DNA from: Apiospora phragmitis
Taxonomy: Eukaryota > Ascomycota > Sordariomycetes > Amphisphaeriales > Apiosporaceae
NCBI GenBank assembly: GCA_038363925.1
Contig: JAQQWL010000006.1
Span: 2,212,501 to 2,276,500 of the forward strand
Direction: 5' to 3'
Length of the DNA: 64,000 nucleotides
Of this stretch, positions 48,200-58,147 are shown piece by piece. The notes beneath the pieces were generated by a model. The model was not told where the DNA came from and did not search any database. It was given only the letters and a program-made list of their open reading frames with translations. Position 1 is the first letter of the stretch; each line of letters opens with the position of its first letter. The position numbers were made by a program, and so were the translations under genes.

Positions 48200-48213
48200 A
48201 GAGAGGGGAAGTA
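48200..48213 (+). promoter_or_regulatory. Polypurine tract of the Gypsy element
   Basis: AGAGAGGGGAAG lies immediately upstream of the 3' LTR, the position of the plus-strand priming site in LTR retrotransposons. It is the only G-rich run in the vicinity. Confidence 0.75.
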
Positions 48214-48214
48214 A

Positions 48215-48947
48215 TATTATAACTTAACTTAAACATACGACTTAAAACCTACTTTATAACACGGCTTAACGATACTTTAAATATTTATATAAAAAACCTA
48301 GTATAACTTTAAGCCCCACTATATTAGTATTACCTTATTAATTAACGAAACCTTATTAATTAACGAAACCTTAAAAATTAATAAAGCTTATAACGACTAG
48401 CTATAAAGATAACTAGCACTATAATAATAAATAATACTCGACGCAGCTACTCTAAGACAGCGCTTAAAGGACAGTACGAAATAAACAAGTATAAAATAAA
48501 CAGCTAAGAATAAACAAGCTATAGCAGGATAATACTAGTCACGTAAGAATAAAATATAAATATATTAGATCGCAAATATTTAACGTAAGCTAAGAAGAGT
48601 AAGATATATTAAATTATAAATATTTAATAAATTTAAAAAGTTAATAAAAAAGAAATTAAATATATAATAATAAACGTTCTCTATATATTTTATATAAATA
48701 CTCTTTATTTTAATAATTAATTTAAATATTAATCTTAACTTATTAATAAAGTAAATAACTTTAATAAAACTTATTATAAATCCCTTTAAATTTATACACT
48801 TTAATTACTTTTGTTCCTACGGCTATTACACACTATATCGATAAAGGCGAACCTTTATCGCATATTTAAATACTCTCTCGTATTATTAATATAAACCCCA
48901 GTACGTCTTATTAAGTTTCCTTTAAAACTTAGATAACGTTCATTATA
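48215..48947 (+). repeat. 3' LTR of the Gypsy element
   Basis: Starts TATTATAAC (the TG of the 5' copy has become TA) and ends CATTATA. It is followed by the TTTAA duplication at 48948-48952, after which the pogo reading frame resumes. Confidence 0.88.
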
Positions 48948-49589
48948 TTTAAAAGGTAAATGAGATGTTTAGCCAGCGCCGCCGTACGAAAAATAAACGG
49001 CTATAAGATAGAAGATCACTTTATATATAAACTAGAGAAGACTTATAGTTTTAAAGGGACGTTAATAGATAATTACAAGACGAATCGCGTCGGAGGAGTG
49101 GTTGTACGAAGACGTTTAAGACATGCTTATAGCGCTATAAAATTTGCGGAGAGCCCGGGCATAATGCGCGCACTTATTAAAATAATATAAAAACCTCTAA
49201 AAATAATAATTATTAATATATTTAATTAATTCTAAGCGTTATAATTAAATTAATTTATAATTTATAAAGCTTAATAATAGAAAATACGTAGCTCGTTTAT
49301 ATACGCAGTTCGCTTATAAAGTACGTAATATAAAAAAGTATCTTAAACGTGCGATTAAAAAAACGCCTTATTAATATAATAAGTAATAATAAACGTAGTT
49401 TAATTAAAATATTTATATAATAAAGTTATTAAAGTTATTTAATTTATTAATAAATTAAATTAATGTTTATATTAATTATTAAAATAAAGAATATTTATAT
49501 AAAATATATTAAGAATCGTTTATTATTATATATCTCGTTTTTTATTATTAATTTTAGTTAAGTCGTAAATTATATATTTTTATTTTTAT

Positions 49590-49972
49590 AATTTATAATT
49601 CGTTAGCTCGCGAGATCGTGACTTTTTATATTTTAATTTCACGATTTATTACGTAACCTAGGTTAGTTATTCGTCCGATGGCGTGGTCTTAGCTTATTTA
49701 GCTTTAGTTATCTTAGCCTAGCTATTTAGCCTTAGCTATTTAAACTTAGTTATCTAGTCCGTACTACTTTAATACTATCGTCGTTACGCTATCTCGTATT
49801 TTTTTTAATAACCGTTATTATGTTTTTAAAGAGTAGGTTCGTTATTATTAATAAATCGTAAACACTAATTAAGTGAGGCTAGTTTATATTAAGTCTTATA
49901 TATACTTTAAGGTATTATAAAGCCGTGTTAAAGGTGAGTTTAAGTCGCATGATTAAGCTAAGCCGTAATAGT
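49590..49972 (-). repeat. Degenerate inverted LTR relic of a related Gypsy element
   Basis: The reverse complement of 49865-49972 aligns by eye with the first 110 bases of the 733-base LTRs (the segments GTGAGGCT, AAGTCTTATATA, AAGCCGTGTTA, TTTAAGTCGCATG and TTAAGC occur in the same order). Weaker similarity continues to about 49660, along with imperfect TTAGCTATTTAG repeats at 49697-49755. This suggests a solo or partial LTR in opposite orientation just outside the pogo element. Confidence 0.5.
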
Positions 49973-51302
49973 TTTATAGCTTTTAAATTTTTTATACAAT
50001 AATAATTCTTTTAAGTTAAACGCGCGATTTTTTAACTTTTTAATATTTAAACAATATTAAATCAATGTTTTATAAAATATATATTTAATTTTTTATAAAA
50101 GTTTTTTTATATATTTTTATTATTACTTAATTTCTAATATTAAAAATCTTTTTAAATAAATAAAAATCTTATTTTTTATAAAAATAAAGTATTTAATTAT
50201 TTACTAAAAGTTAAACAACGTTTAAAGACGTATATTTAATTTATTTAATTATTTTATTTAAGTAATCAAGTACTAAGCTAAATGCGTTAAATTTAAATTT
50301 AATATTTCTTTTATAAAAATAATAAAATACGCGGCTTTAAAATTAATAAAGAAGTTTAATTTTATAATATAATTCATTAATGCTTTAATAAATAACTCGG
50401 TTTTTTTTTTTAAATAAACACGCTTTAATAGAGAATAAAGTGGTATATTTAGAGGTTAAACTAAAAAATAAAAGTATATTAAACGTAATAATATCGTTAT
50501 TTTTATAATATTTTTCAATTCGGCCGAAATATAGCTTTAATATATTTATTAAAGTATTAAATTTAATTTAAACTCGTTTTATTATTAGTTTAATCGTTAA
50601 ATATTAATTTAATTATTTAATTACTTAATAAGTTATATTTATAAAATTAGTTTATTAAGTAATATTAGTTTTAAATAATTAAAAATAGTAAAATATATTA
50701 GCTTTATAAATTAATATATTTAATAACCGTTAATTATTCTCGATTATTTAATTAAATTAATTTCGCTTTTTTATATTAATTAACGTAATATAGTTTATTA
50801 TTAAGTCGATTATATTATTTAATTAACTACTCTTTTTTTAATTTATATAATTAAACTTTAATACGTAATATTATTATAATTATAATATTAATTTAATTAA
50901 AAAAAGATAGTTTTATTTTAATAATTTAAACAACGCGAGAAGGTTCGAAGCGAATTAGTTAAAGAGCTATTATAAAAGTATATAACGTCCCTTAAGTTAT
51001 TTTAAACGACCGACTTTATAATATTAAACCTCGACGCGAAATTTAATATTTATAATATAAATTAAATCTAATTTAAAAAGAGGTACTTTATAATTATATA
51101 ATTAATTTAAATATTATAAAAGATATATTAATAATTTTTTTAAATTACGCGGCGACGACTATATTAATAAGTATTAAATTAAATACTTTATTAATTATTA
51201 AAATATTTTTATATTTATTTATATTTTATTATTAAAATTAACTTAAACTTATAAGTTTTAATTAATTTAATCTAATAATAATATATTCTCCACTTTTTTA
51301 TT

Positions 51303-53515
51303 ATACTTAACACTTAAAGAGTTAAGTATATAGACCGACACAAGATGTAGACCGCGGTAATAAGTTCACGCAAAAGGGCCGAACACAAAAGGGACGAATT
51401 CAACAGGAAATTGTGCTCTAGGCTGGGATCAACTCACACCCATACTTTGGAGAGAGGGTATCATCATCTTCGAGTACTTCTTCTGGAAAGGGATCAATTA
51501 CTGACAATATAGTTGCTCCCGTAAGAGAATGGCCCATCCCCTTCGTTAGACGACATATCGCCTCCTGGGGTACAAGGAAGGGGGCTCCTTCTCATCAACG
51601 ATTAACAGTAAACATCGCCTTGATAGCGATATGGTTCTTATATGGCTGTGGTTCACTTTCTAGGTGTTACATTCATCCTGTGCCCGTCTTGAATATGTGC
51701 CCTTGGACTTACATATGTTGATTAATGTGCCACGCTCCCTGGAGTCATCCTGGTCAACTGGGTGGGATTCACTTGAATGAAGTCAGCGAAGTACGTCCAA
51801 GCTGCCCGCATCTTTTCTATCCGTACCTATCCTATCGTACGTCGACTGCCATTGTCCATAGCCTCTCGAAGCTACCCGGGAACAAATCCCTCTAAGCTGT
51901 CATGTGGCCCAGGAATGAAACCACCACGCCCTGGTCATGGATCAGTAATCGTTATTATCTTTAACCAATTGGGTAGACCGCGTACTACTGCAAGCCTCCG
52001 ATGCCAGCGAAGGGTCCCTCTTCTCCCCCATCACCACATGAATGCGCATCCCATCTTGGTTGCTTTCCGCGCTCATGTTCAAACGGGTGGGAGAACGGGG
52101 CAGACAGGCAACCTCTGGCGCACAAAGAAACCTGTATTTCAGTGGATAATAAATGAAAAGAGGGCTTGCAACTGGGGGTTCCGGACCCCCCCTCGCGAAT
52201 CCTCTGCCCACCCACCAAACCGACCTCCTGTGCGGTACCTTACGAAGTAGCCCTCTTATTTTTTGTACTAGCTCATATCCATGAACAGATAGCCCTGGCG
52301 TGTGTACGAACATATGTATATATCTATGAACATGTTAATGCGAGGTCAGTTGCTCGTCGGTGTTGGAAACTCCTAAATCAATCGTATGTTTTACTCTGGA
52401 CCGCAGAAGAAGGCCATAAGATCGATGCCCCTGACGAACCGACATCGTGTCGTAAATTGTATTTGAATATTACCTATCAAGAAAGAGGAGCATGTCTCTG
52501 ATGGTTTGCTCCGGCCGAAATAAGTCAGCTGAGTCGTTTTAAGTATTGAGCCAGGTACTTGCCCCCGCCGGGGAAGGGCTCGATGGCCGCGAGGAATGCC
52601 TATGTGTCACGATCGGGGGCTGTTAGAAGAGAAGTAGCGCCGCTTGGGTAAGCCAGCTGCTTCGCCATATCCTGATAGCCGACAAACTCATAATGAGAGG
52701 TGTGAAAGCAACTTCCATCGCGGAAACCCCTCTTTCCCCGGGGGCCACCCAGTTCCCGTTTGCCTACTGTCCCGATCCCGGTGATGTGGAGGAGGCTACC
52801 AGGGGCCTAAAGGATCGAACCAAGTTTCAACGCACCACATCTCTTGTTCGGGCACCAGCTTCACATGAAGACCTCGTAGGGCGCCGCGGTATGGTGATTG
52901 TCTTGCTTTTTCATCGACCACAGAGGTTCAATCTGTGGCCTGGTTCATGTATGTGTAAGAATTGAGTCTTGCTGATTATTGAGAAACTTGCAATGAACCA
53001 TTCTCGTAGTAGCTAATCAATCCGCCGCCCGAAACAATACAGACTGGCTTGTCAGCCCACCGTCTTCGACCAGTTACAGTACCAACTCTCATACATGCAG
53101 ATCTCTCCCTTAAAGAAGCCGTCTTCGCTGTTCTTATGCCATCTAGATAACGCACGCTGTCCGTAGACGAGCCACGCAGTGTAGGACTCCCATAACCCCG
53201 ATGTAGTCCTCCTATGAACGCCTGATAGGCCTGTGAAATTTCAACATTGAACCCGAAAAAACCCCAACACCGAAATCACACCAAAATAATAAAAATGGCA
53301 CGCAGAATGGGTATCAACGCAATGCCTAAAAGCAGATGGATGCCCAGAAGTTTGCCCCTTCAGGCCTAATAGCACCATCACTGCAATGGAAACTCCTGCC
53401 CATGCTTTCGAAGCCGGGCTATCGTGTGCATATTTCTTCCGCCGCTCGTTGAGGAGAGTCATCATCGTATTCGTCGCTGTCGCTATCGCTGTCATTTTTG
53501 CTCTCTTGTTTCTTT
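51303..53515. other. Intergenic, no gene supported
   Basis: Base composition is normal again. Several short ORFs exist on both strands (for example 51777-52250 and 52693-52965) but none has recognisable domains or plausible splice structure. The right end is the 3' flank of the photoreceptor gene. Confidence 0.5.
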
Positions 53516-54324
53516 CTACCAAGTCTTCTCCGCCTGAAATCCCACAGAATAGCGGGGTTCAGCACTATCCCAGCATATGGGAATCATGGCGAGGAGATTG
53601 ATGAATCGTTGTCCATTCTTCTTGAAGTTGACCACCTCCACGGCAAGTTCGGTATTGTCTTCCACGGCGCTTTGCATCTTCTTCATGATGTCATTGTCGA
53701 TGTACTTGCGTGTAGATGACTTCTTGACCTTGCCACCTGGTGCTTGTAGGAACCGACAGTTACGGCCTACGATTTCTTGTTGGCTGTAGCCAGTCAGTTC
53801 CATGAATGGCTCGTTGGCATATACGACTGGGCAGTCAGGCTGCTGCAGGTCGCACAGAATAAGAGCACACGAAGCGTCGATAGCACCAAGCTCGATGATG
53901 GGATTGGCCCGTGTCATGACCCGAATCTGAAAGGGGTGTCAGTATCAAGTCAAGCTTGACTCTTGGCCAAACACAACTCACGAGAATGTTCATCATATCG
54001 TAGCCGCTAGGCGCGTATAGGCCCGGGTATATGATGGAATCGTGCACTGTGTCTTTCGGAACAGCAGCCACAGAGGTTATGGAAGTTGACTCGGTCGTTG
54101 TTGTTTGCCCATCCGTCTCGTATTGGTACTAAGGGGTGTTAGTATATGGTTACGGGGGTAAATATGTGAGTTATCGTCTCAACTGACACCTCAAGCGAGG
54201 TTATCTAGTACGAAGGCAGTTACTCCATGAGACTCTAGGGGATAGGTCTACCTACAGTGAAAGCGCTCTGTTCCCAGGGATTCATGATGGGCATAGCAGC
54301 AGCAGTCATCAGGGGCATAGTCAT
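53516..54324 (-). CDS. vvd: VIVID/ENVOY-type LOV-domain blue-light photoreceptor
   Basis: A small flavin-binding LOV protein that dampens White Collar Complex signalling and sets photoadaptation. Exons 54324-54256, 54128-53982 and 53926-53516 with introns of 127 and 55 bases give 208 residues (Neurospora VVD is 186). The N-cap is recognisable: MNPWEQSAFT, then LYAPSGYDMMNIL. The LOV core has CALILCDLQQPDCPVVYANE, the flavin-adduct motif GRNCRFLQ with its conserved Cys, then KSSTRKYID, VEVVNFKKNGQRFINLL and YSVGFQAE. There are no frame breaks. Three in-frame ATGs (54324, 54318, 54309) are possible starts. Paired GATC boxes 340-600 bases upstream suggest direct light induction. Confidence 0.93.
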
Positions 54325-54664
54325 ACTGAGCAGAGTCGTCGTTGTAGATGGGGGGAGTTTTGATCTTGACTGGGGTTCTCTCGAGGTCGGAGTCTAGCAC
54401 GATATGGCGACGACAGCGGTGGTATGGTATCAAGAAGAAAGAGGCGAAGATGTGTTTTGAGAGGGATCGGAGTTATTAGAGTAGAGTGGTGGTGTGCTAA
54501 TGTCTGGTTCCGAAGCTATACGGGTTCTGCTGATTGCGTTCCAAGAGTAAGTAGAAGGTAGGAGGTAGCAAAGGCGAGGATGCTAAGATGTAGTTGAGGA
54601 ACTCCCAGCCATTTGTTCAGCTCATGGATGCTTTGCTGTTTGACTTGTGCCCGAAAAGAGGAGG

Positions 54665-54674
54665 GATCGTGATC
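54665..54674. promoter_or_regulatory. Paired GATC boxes upstream of vvd (proximal)
   Basis: GATCGTGATC, about 340 bases upstream of the vvd start. White Collar Complex GATA-type fingers bind closely spaced GATC or GATCGA boxes in light-induced promoters; assignment here is by motif and position only. Confidence 0.4.
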
Positions 54675-54747
54675 ATAGGTCAAGCAGGCGTAATGGGTAA
54701 AGGGCTAAAGAAACAAGAATGAGACGCGAGGCGCCAATGTTTTAGGC

Positions 54748-54767
54748 GATCAGAGTTCGAAGATCGA
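54748..54767. promoter_or_regulatory. Paired GATC boxes upstream of vvd (middle)
   Basis: CGATC and GATCGA separated by about ten bases, roughly 430 bases upstream of vvd. The arrangement resembles the early light response elements of Neurospora promoters. Confidence 0.45.
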
Positions 54768-54909
54768 AGAGCAGCGGTAAAAAAAGAGGCCATGATGGAG
54801 TTGAGAGCAGTGGCAGGGTCTGGGCCCGCCGGTACAGACTTGCGCAGAAATGGGGATTCTGGGATGATCTACTGTTGGATGATCTCGACAGACAGACATG
54901 ATAGCTGGG

Positions 54910-54924
54910 GATCGAAGACGGATC
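54910..54924. promoter_or_regulatory. Paired GATC boxes upstream of vvd (distal)
   Basis: GATCGAAGACGGATC, two boxes eleven bases apart start to start, about 590 bases upstream of vvd. Third such pair in 260 bases. Confidence 0.4.
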
Positions 54925-56866
54925 TGGGAGCTGGGAGCAGTGACAGGGGCCAGGGGGTGAGGGGGGTCACCCAGCATCGGAATCGGTGGCAGGCCAGGCG
55001 ACCTAGCAGGTAAGGTTAGTAGCTCGCCTAACCGCAAGCAGGGCTAGGAGCCAAGAGCCTGCTACTACTACTACTAAACGGCCGCACATGGTTTGGGTGG
55101 ATCTACCCGTTTGCGGCTTCGAACTGACTTCCTTTCCCTATCCCCTTCCGGCAAGATGGCACCCATGGGCTTTGGCTCATCGGAAATTTACAAACCTCGA
55201 TCTCATTAGGATGCCTCGATGGGAATGCGATGATTCCTTTAGGCGTCACCACATCAACAAATGCGCGGCTGCAGTGAGTATCCTAATTACTTCGTCAGCC
55301 CGAATGAGGTTGAATTGAATTCACCAAATACCAAATCAAATCCAACTTGGAATTTGTAGGTAGGCTATGTCATATGCCCACTCTGTTTGTCCTCTGGTGC
55401 GGTTAATAGTGGATGATGGGTTTGTTATTGTGGAAAGCCGATGGCCGATGTCGATGGCTCTGCCATATTTGTGTGTGGTGGAATCGGGGTCCTGAAAGGG
55501 CAAGCAAGTTATATTCAACAAGCAGCCTGGCAGCATGACAATTTGCAAAAGCCGATTACCCAAAAGTCGTACGACAATGTCGTTTTCCCACCGACAACGC
55601 TCGGCAATCCCCTTCCAGGCACCCGGGCGGCGGGTAGGCAAGCTCTCGATCGTGAAATTGACTTTGAGAAAGCCACATCGTGAGGAATCGAGTGGAACGC
55701 GGTGGAGTGGCAGGAAGTCGATCTAATTTGGTGGGGGTCATTTCCGGGACAGCCCACCATCTCGAGCTTGTTTTCAGCAGTCACCGTCACGGCGTCACCC
55801 CAGTGTCAGAACCGATCCTTGAGACCCGACCCAACGAACGCACTCATTTTACAGTATTGATTGCTTCAAAAACACCGAAATCATGGTGATACCGCCGGAT
55901 GTTGTGCTACTCGCGATACGGCATTGCTTTCCTGTCTGGTTTCCAGGTCTCAGATTCCCGAGGTGCTTCCTGTACAGCCACAGCATGAGACAAACAGCAG
56001 TTCGTTAAGCATTTAGCTTACTGACTGACTGATAGAGCAGCGTTTTCAGCCACGGTAAGCAGCCATCGGTGATGAAGGTAGCAGTCAGCCACAGCATTCT
56101 TATCTTCTCATACGCCTCGTCTTCCGATCTAGGCTCTACTAGCTCATCGAAAACAAAATCAAGACATCGCCAACCCAACTCGATAGACTTCCCGCTTTGC
56201 TTTTCCATCTGAAATTTGAAGCACGACTTTTCGGTCTTGGGGGCCAGTCGTAGTGGCATGGCACGACGAAAATAATTATTGCAAGTAAACGGTGGCACAA
56301 GATCAAAGCCTCTCGCAGTCTCTCTTGAATGTCATGACAAATAGATAGAACTAGCTTGCCTCACCTTGCTGAAGAAGGAGAGAGCAAAGATCGCTCACGA
56401 GTTCTTCTATCGCTTTCACTAATTCCCGTCGGTTTCACTTTCGATGTCTCGGCATAGAGCAACCATATTCAACATGCCAAGAACTGGCCGCAGCTTCAAA
56501 CTCTAATGTACGGGCAAATCAATCATTGGGGTATTGGGATTTTCCATGTTGTTTCTGCCATGTAGCACGGTCATGGATGCTTGGGCGACGCGGAGAGCAA
56601 CATAGTGGTCCATCACCTCAACAGAAGAAAAGAATAAAGCGTGGCGGTTTGCAGGATTAAAACGCACCGAGTATATACCTGGTCGAAGCTTTCAGAACAT
56701 CCCTTGGTTCTATGATTTGGGCAGATACGCATAGGAGGCCCTCCAAGCTTCTAATACGATACGAATCAACTCCTGGATATGTTACCAAGGATCTTGTTGA
56801 CAAGCCGCCCAAAGCCGGTCTGGCTAGCGGCAACAATCCTGATCACGATAGGTGTGTAGTAAGCAA

Positions 56867-57712
56867 ATGAGCTCACAAGTCTTGGGAACAAAAGTCCACA
56901 ATGCTATGCGACTAACGTACAGTATCTTCTACCTCTCATGTCATACAGCGCTATTCCTCTCACTCCTCGACAGCCAAGATGTAACAGCATCGCCCAGCCA
57001 CTACATCCCGGGCCAGACCCACAGCGGTGGCACCGAAGCCCACCCAATCGCCGGAGGCATACCGCTTCGCGTCATGTTCATCGGGGCCTCGATCTCCCGG
57101 GGAGAGGAGTCGACCCACAACGTCGGCTACCGGCAGCAGCTGCGGGACTGGATGGCGGCGCAGGGGAACCCTGTCAACTGCGTGGGCACGCAGCGGTTTG
57201 GCTACCACGTGAACGATGACGGCAACGGCGGCCTCGGCCTCGGCGACAACAATGGGACTGCTTTCCGAGATGACAACAAGGCGGGCGTGGACACCACGGT
57301 TGTCATGTCCACGCTGGCCACGACCCCCAACAAGGAGAAGGAGCGCTGCTTCTTCAGCGCCAACGCGCAGATCCGCCAGGCTGCCCTGGATCTGCAGCGC
57401 GAGGGCCTGCCCGTCGTGCTGGCCGAGATGCACTACGACCAGGGGCTCCCCGGCCGCCCCCGCGAGAGCGACATCGGTCCCGATGACATCCACCCGCCGG
57501 ACGACGGTTACCTCATGATGGGCGATATCTTCAAGGATACCATCCGCGAGGCGGATTTTGAGGGCTTCATCAAGCGGGCGGTGGACAATGGAATTCCTGA
57601 CGACGGCAATGCTGAACGACTTGACGAGGAGGTTGCCGCGGCCCAGGCCCAGGCCCAGGCCCCAGCCCCAGCTGAAGAAGCCAAAAGCCCCCTACCGCAT
57701 CGTCGGGCTTGA
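56867..57712 (+). CDS. SGNH/GDSL-hydrolase-like protein lacking a central block
   Basis: A secreted esterase-like protein related to SGNH hydrolases (carbohydrate-esterase-3 type). A start at 56867 or, better for a signal peptide, at 56906 (MRLTYSIFYLSCHTALFLSL) precedes block I, LRVMFIGASISRGEESTHNVGYR, with the nucleophile Ser. The last block DDIHPPDDGYLMMGDIF carries the Asp-His pair. Between them, after VNCVGTQRFGYH, the sequence passes through GDNNGTAFRDDNKAGVD directly to TTVVMSTLATTP, and the block with the conserved GxND (oxyanion Asn) is missing; about 60 residues seem lost without a frame change. A low-complexity Ala/Gln/Pro tail ends the ORF. Probably inactive or a divergent paralogue. 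Confidence 0.6.
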   Translation: MSSQVLGTKVHNAMRLTYSIFYLSCHTALFLSLLDSQDVTASPSHYIPGQTHSGGTEAHPIAGGIPLRVMFIGASISRGEESTHNVGYRQQLRDWMAAQGNPVNCVGTQRFGYHVNDDGNGGLGLGDNNGTAFRDDNKAGVDTTVVMSTLATTPNKEKERCFFSANAQIRQAALDLQREGLPVVLAEMHYDQGLPGRPRESDIGPDDIHPPDDGYLMMGDIFKDTIREADFEGFIKRAVDNGIPDDGNAERLDEEVAAAQAQAQAPAPAEEAKSPLPHRRA

Positions 57713-58147
57713 TGAGATTCAAGCGATCCTGGGAGCGTCAATCGAAACCAATTTTTGGAATGATGTACGATAACGCATAGGGGGGAAGGTGTTTGTGTGT
57801 TATCTTATATCACTCCCGCGCAAGGTATTTATCGTTATGTACAAGAAGTCGAACAGAACATATGTCATGATAATATTGCTCAGACAGCGTTACGAACGAA
57901 GGTCAATTTTATATGCTTCCCTTTCCACTATGCACAAGGAAGTTTCCCACACTCTGCGTACTAGTCGTCATCATCATCAGGAACTGCCTAAGAGCGCTCA
58001 AAACGGCACACATTCCAAAACAATAGCGTCCATCGGCAGTCAAACTTAGGAGAGAGTTGAGGAACATAAGGAAAGGGGAAATAAGTTCTTCTTTTGGGAA
58101 CCACCTCGATATTTCCCCTCCCCTGTCTGTCTGTCTGTTTGATTCGC
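57713..58147. other. Convergent 3' flanks of the SGNH-like and GH7 genes
   Basis: No coding signature; AT-rich UTR-like sequence on both sides. Confidence 0.6.

Larger units (their letters stand above)
41464..48947 (+). mobile_element. Ty3/Gypsy chromodomain LTR retrotransposon (chromovirus clade), RIP-inactivated
   Basis: Two 733-base LTRs flank about 6.0 kb, and the whole is bracketed by the target duplication TTTAA (41459-41463 and 48948-48952). Plus-strand translation through many stops keeps the Gypsy order: Gag-like FDKISGDFRKFLIW near 42620; reverse transcriptase with FVHFISKK near 45250, the NRYPLPLIGDL segment near 45345 and the active-site box read as YLDN at 45599; integrase (LIKYTYFLLYKEFSD, ISNKDKLFTAKF) at about 46940-47110; and a C-terminal chromodomain (KYLVK.KGYL) near 47440. 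Stops often stand where Trp or Gln is expected, as RIP produces. Strand + refers to gag-pol. Not active. Confidence 0.88.
39977..49326 (+). mobile_element. Pogo/Fot1-like DNA transposon, RIP-inactivated, split by a Gypsy element
   Basis: Terminal inverted repeats face each other: ACGTACTTTATAAGCGA at 39977 and the same sequence reverse-complemented ending at 49326, with similarity continuing for about 45 bases. Between them (minus the inserted Gypsy element) are about 1.86 kb, the size of Fot1-type elements. Plus-strand translation, with many stops, still shows pogo/DDE-family stretches: an FNETGF motif near 40560, RLLVLNGYENYY near 40890, EGLIRAYIT-like and ISKEDFLLAFLKAF near 41090, VSYNPEYI near 41190. 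After the insertion come NEMFSQRRRTKNKR (48957) and a zinc-knuckle-like CGEPGHNARTY. Non-functional. Confidence 0.8.
39571..51302. repeat. AT-rich, RIP-like island of nested transposons
   Basis: From 39571 to 51302 the sequence is extremely AT-rich with sharp edges. CpA and TpG are nearly absent, TpA is very frequent, and remaining C/G are mostly in CpG: the footprint of RIP acting on CpA. The left edge carries AATAAAAAGAGTGGAGAAT and the right edge, reverse-complemented, AATAAAAAAGTGGAGAAT, with more weak matches further in, so the outermost layer looks like one old element with terminal inverted repeats. Its own sequence (39571-39976 and 49327-51302) shows no readable protein. No expressed gene is expected inside. 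Confidence 0.85.
54325..56866. other. vvd upstream region and long intergenic stretch
   Basis: The first 700 bases contain the three GATC pairs and should be the vvd promoter. Beyond that I see no gene with confidence. A minus-strand frame at 56005-56298 (KSIELGWRCLDFVFDELVEP and neighbouring residues) is somewhat protein-like, but no family is recognised and it has no clear gene structure. Confidence 0.45.

Noticed and set aside
48960..49190. 76-codon plus-strand ORF in the island
   Set aside because: It is a chance frame; the pogo C terminus with its zinc knuckle is read in a neighbouring frame of the same strand.
49697..49755. TTAGCTATTTAG-like repeats as a CRISPR or satellite array
   Set aside because: Units are irregular and short without spacers, and they fall inside a degenerate LTR.
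39571..51302. AT-rich island as a centromere core
   Set aside because: It is only 11.7 kb, is fully explained by nested transposons, and is flanked closely by active-looking genes.
51777..52250. 157-codon ORF
   Set aside because: No recognisable domain, overlaps equally long frames on the opposite strand, and has no promoter or splice context.
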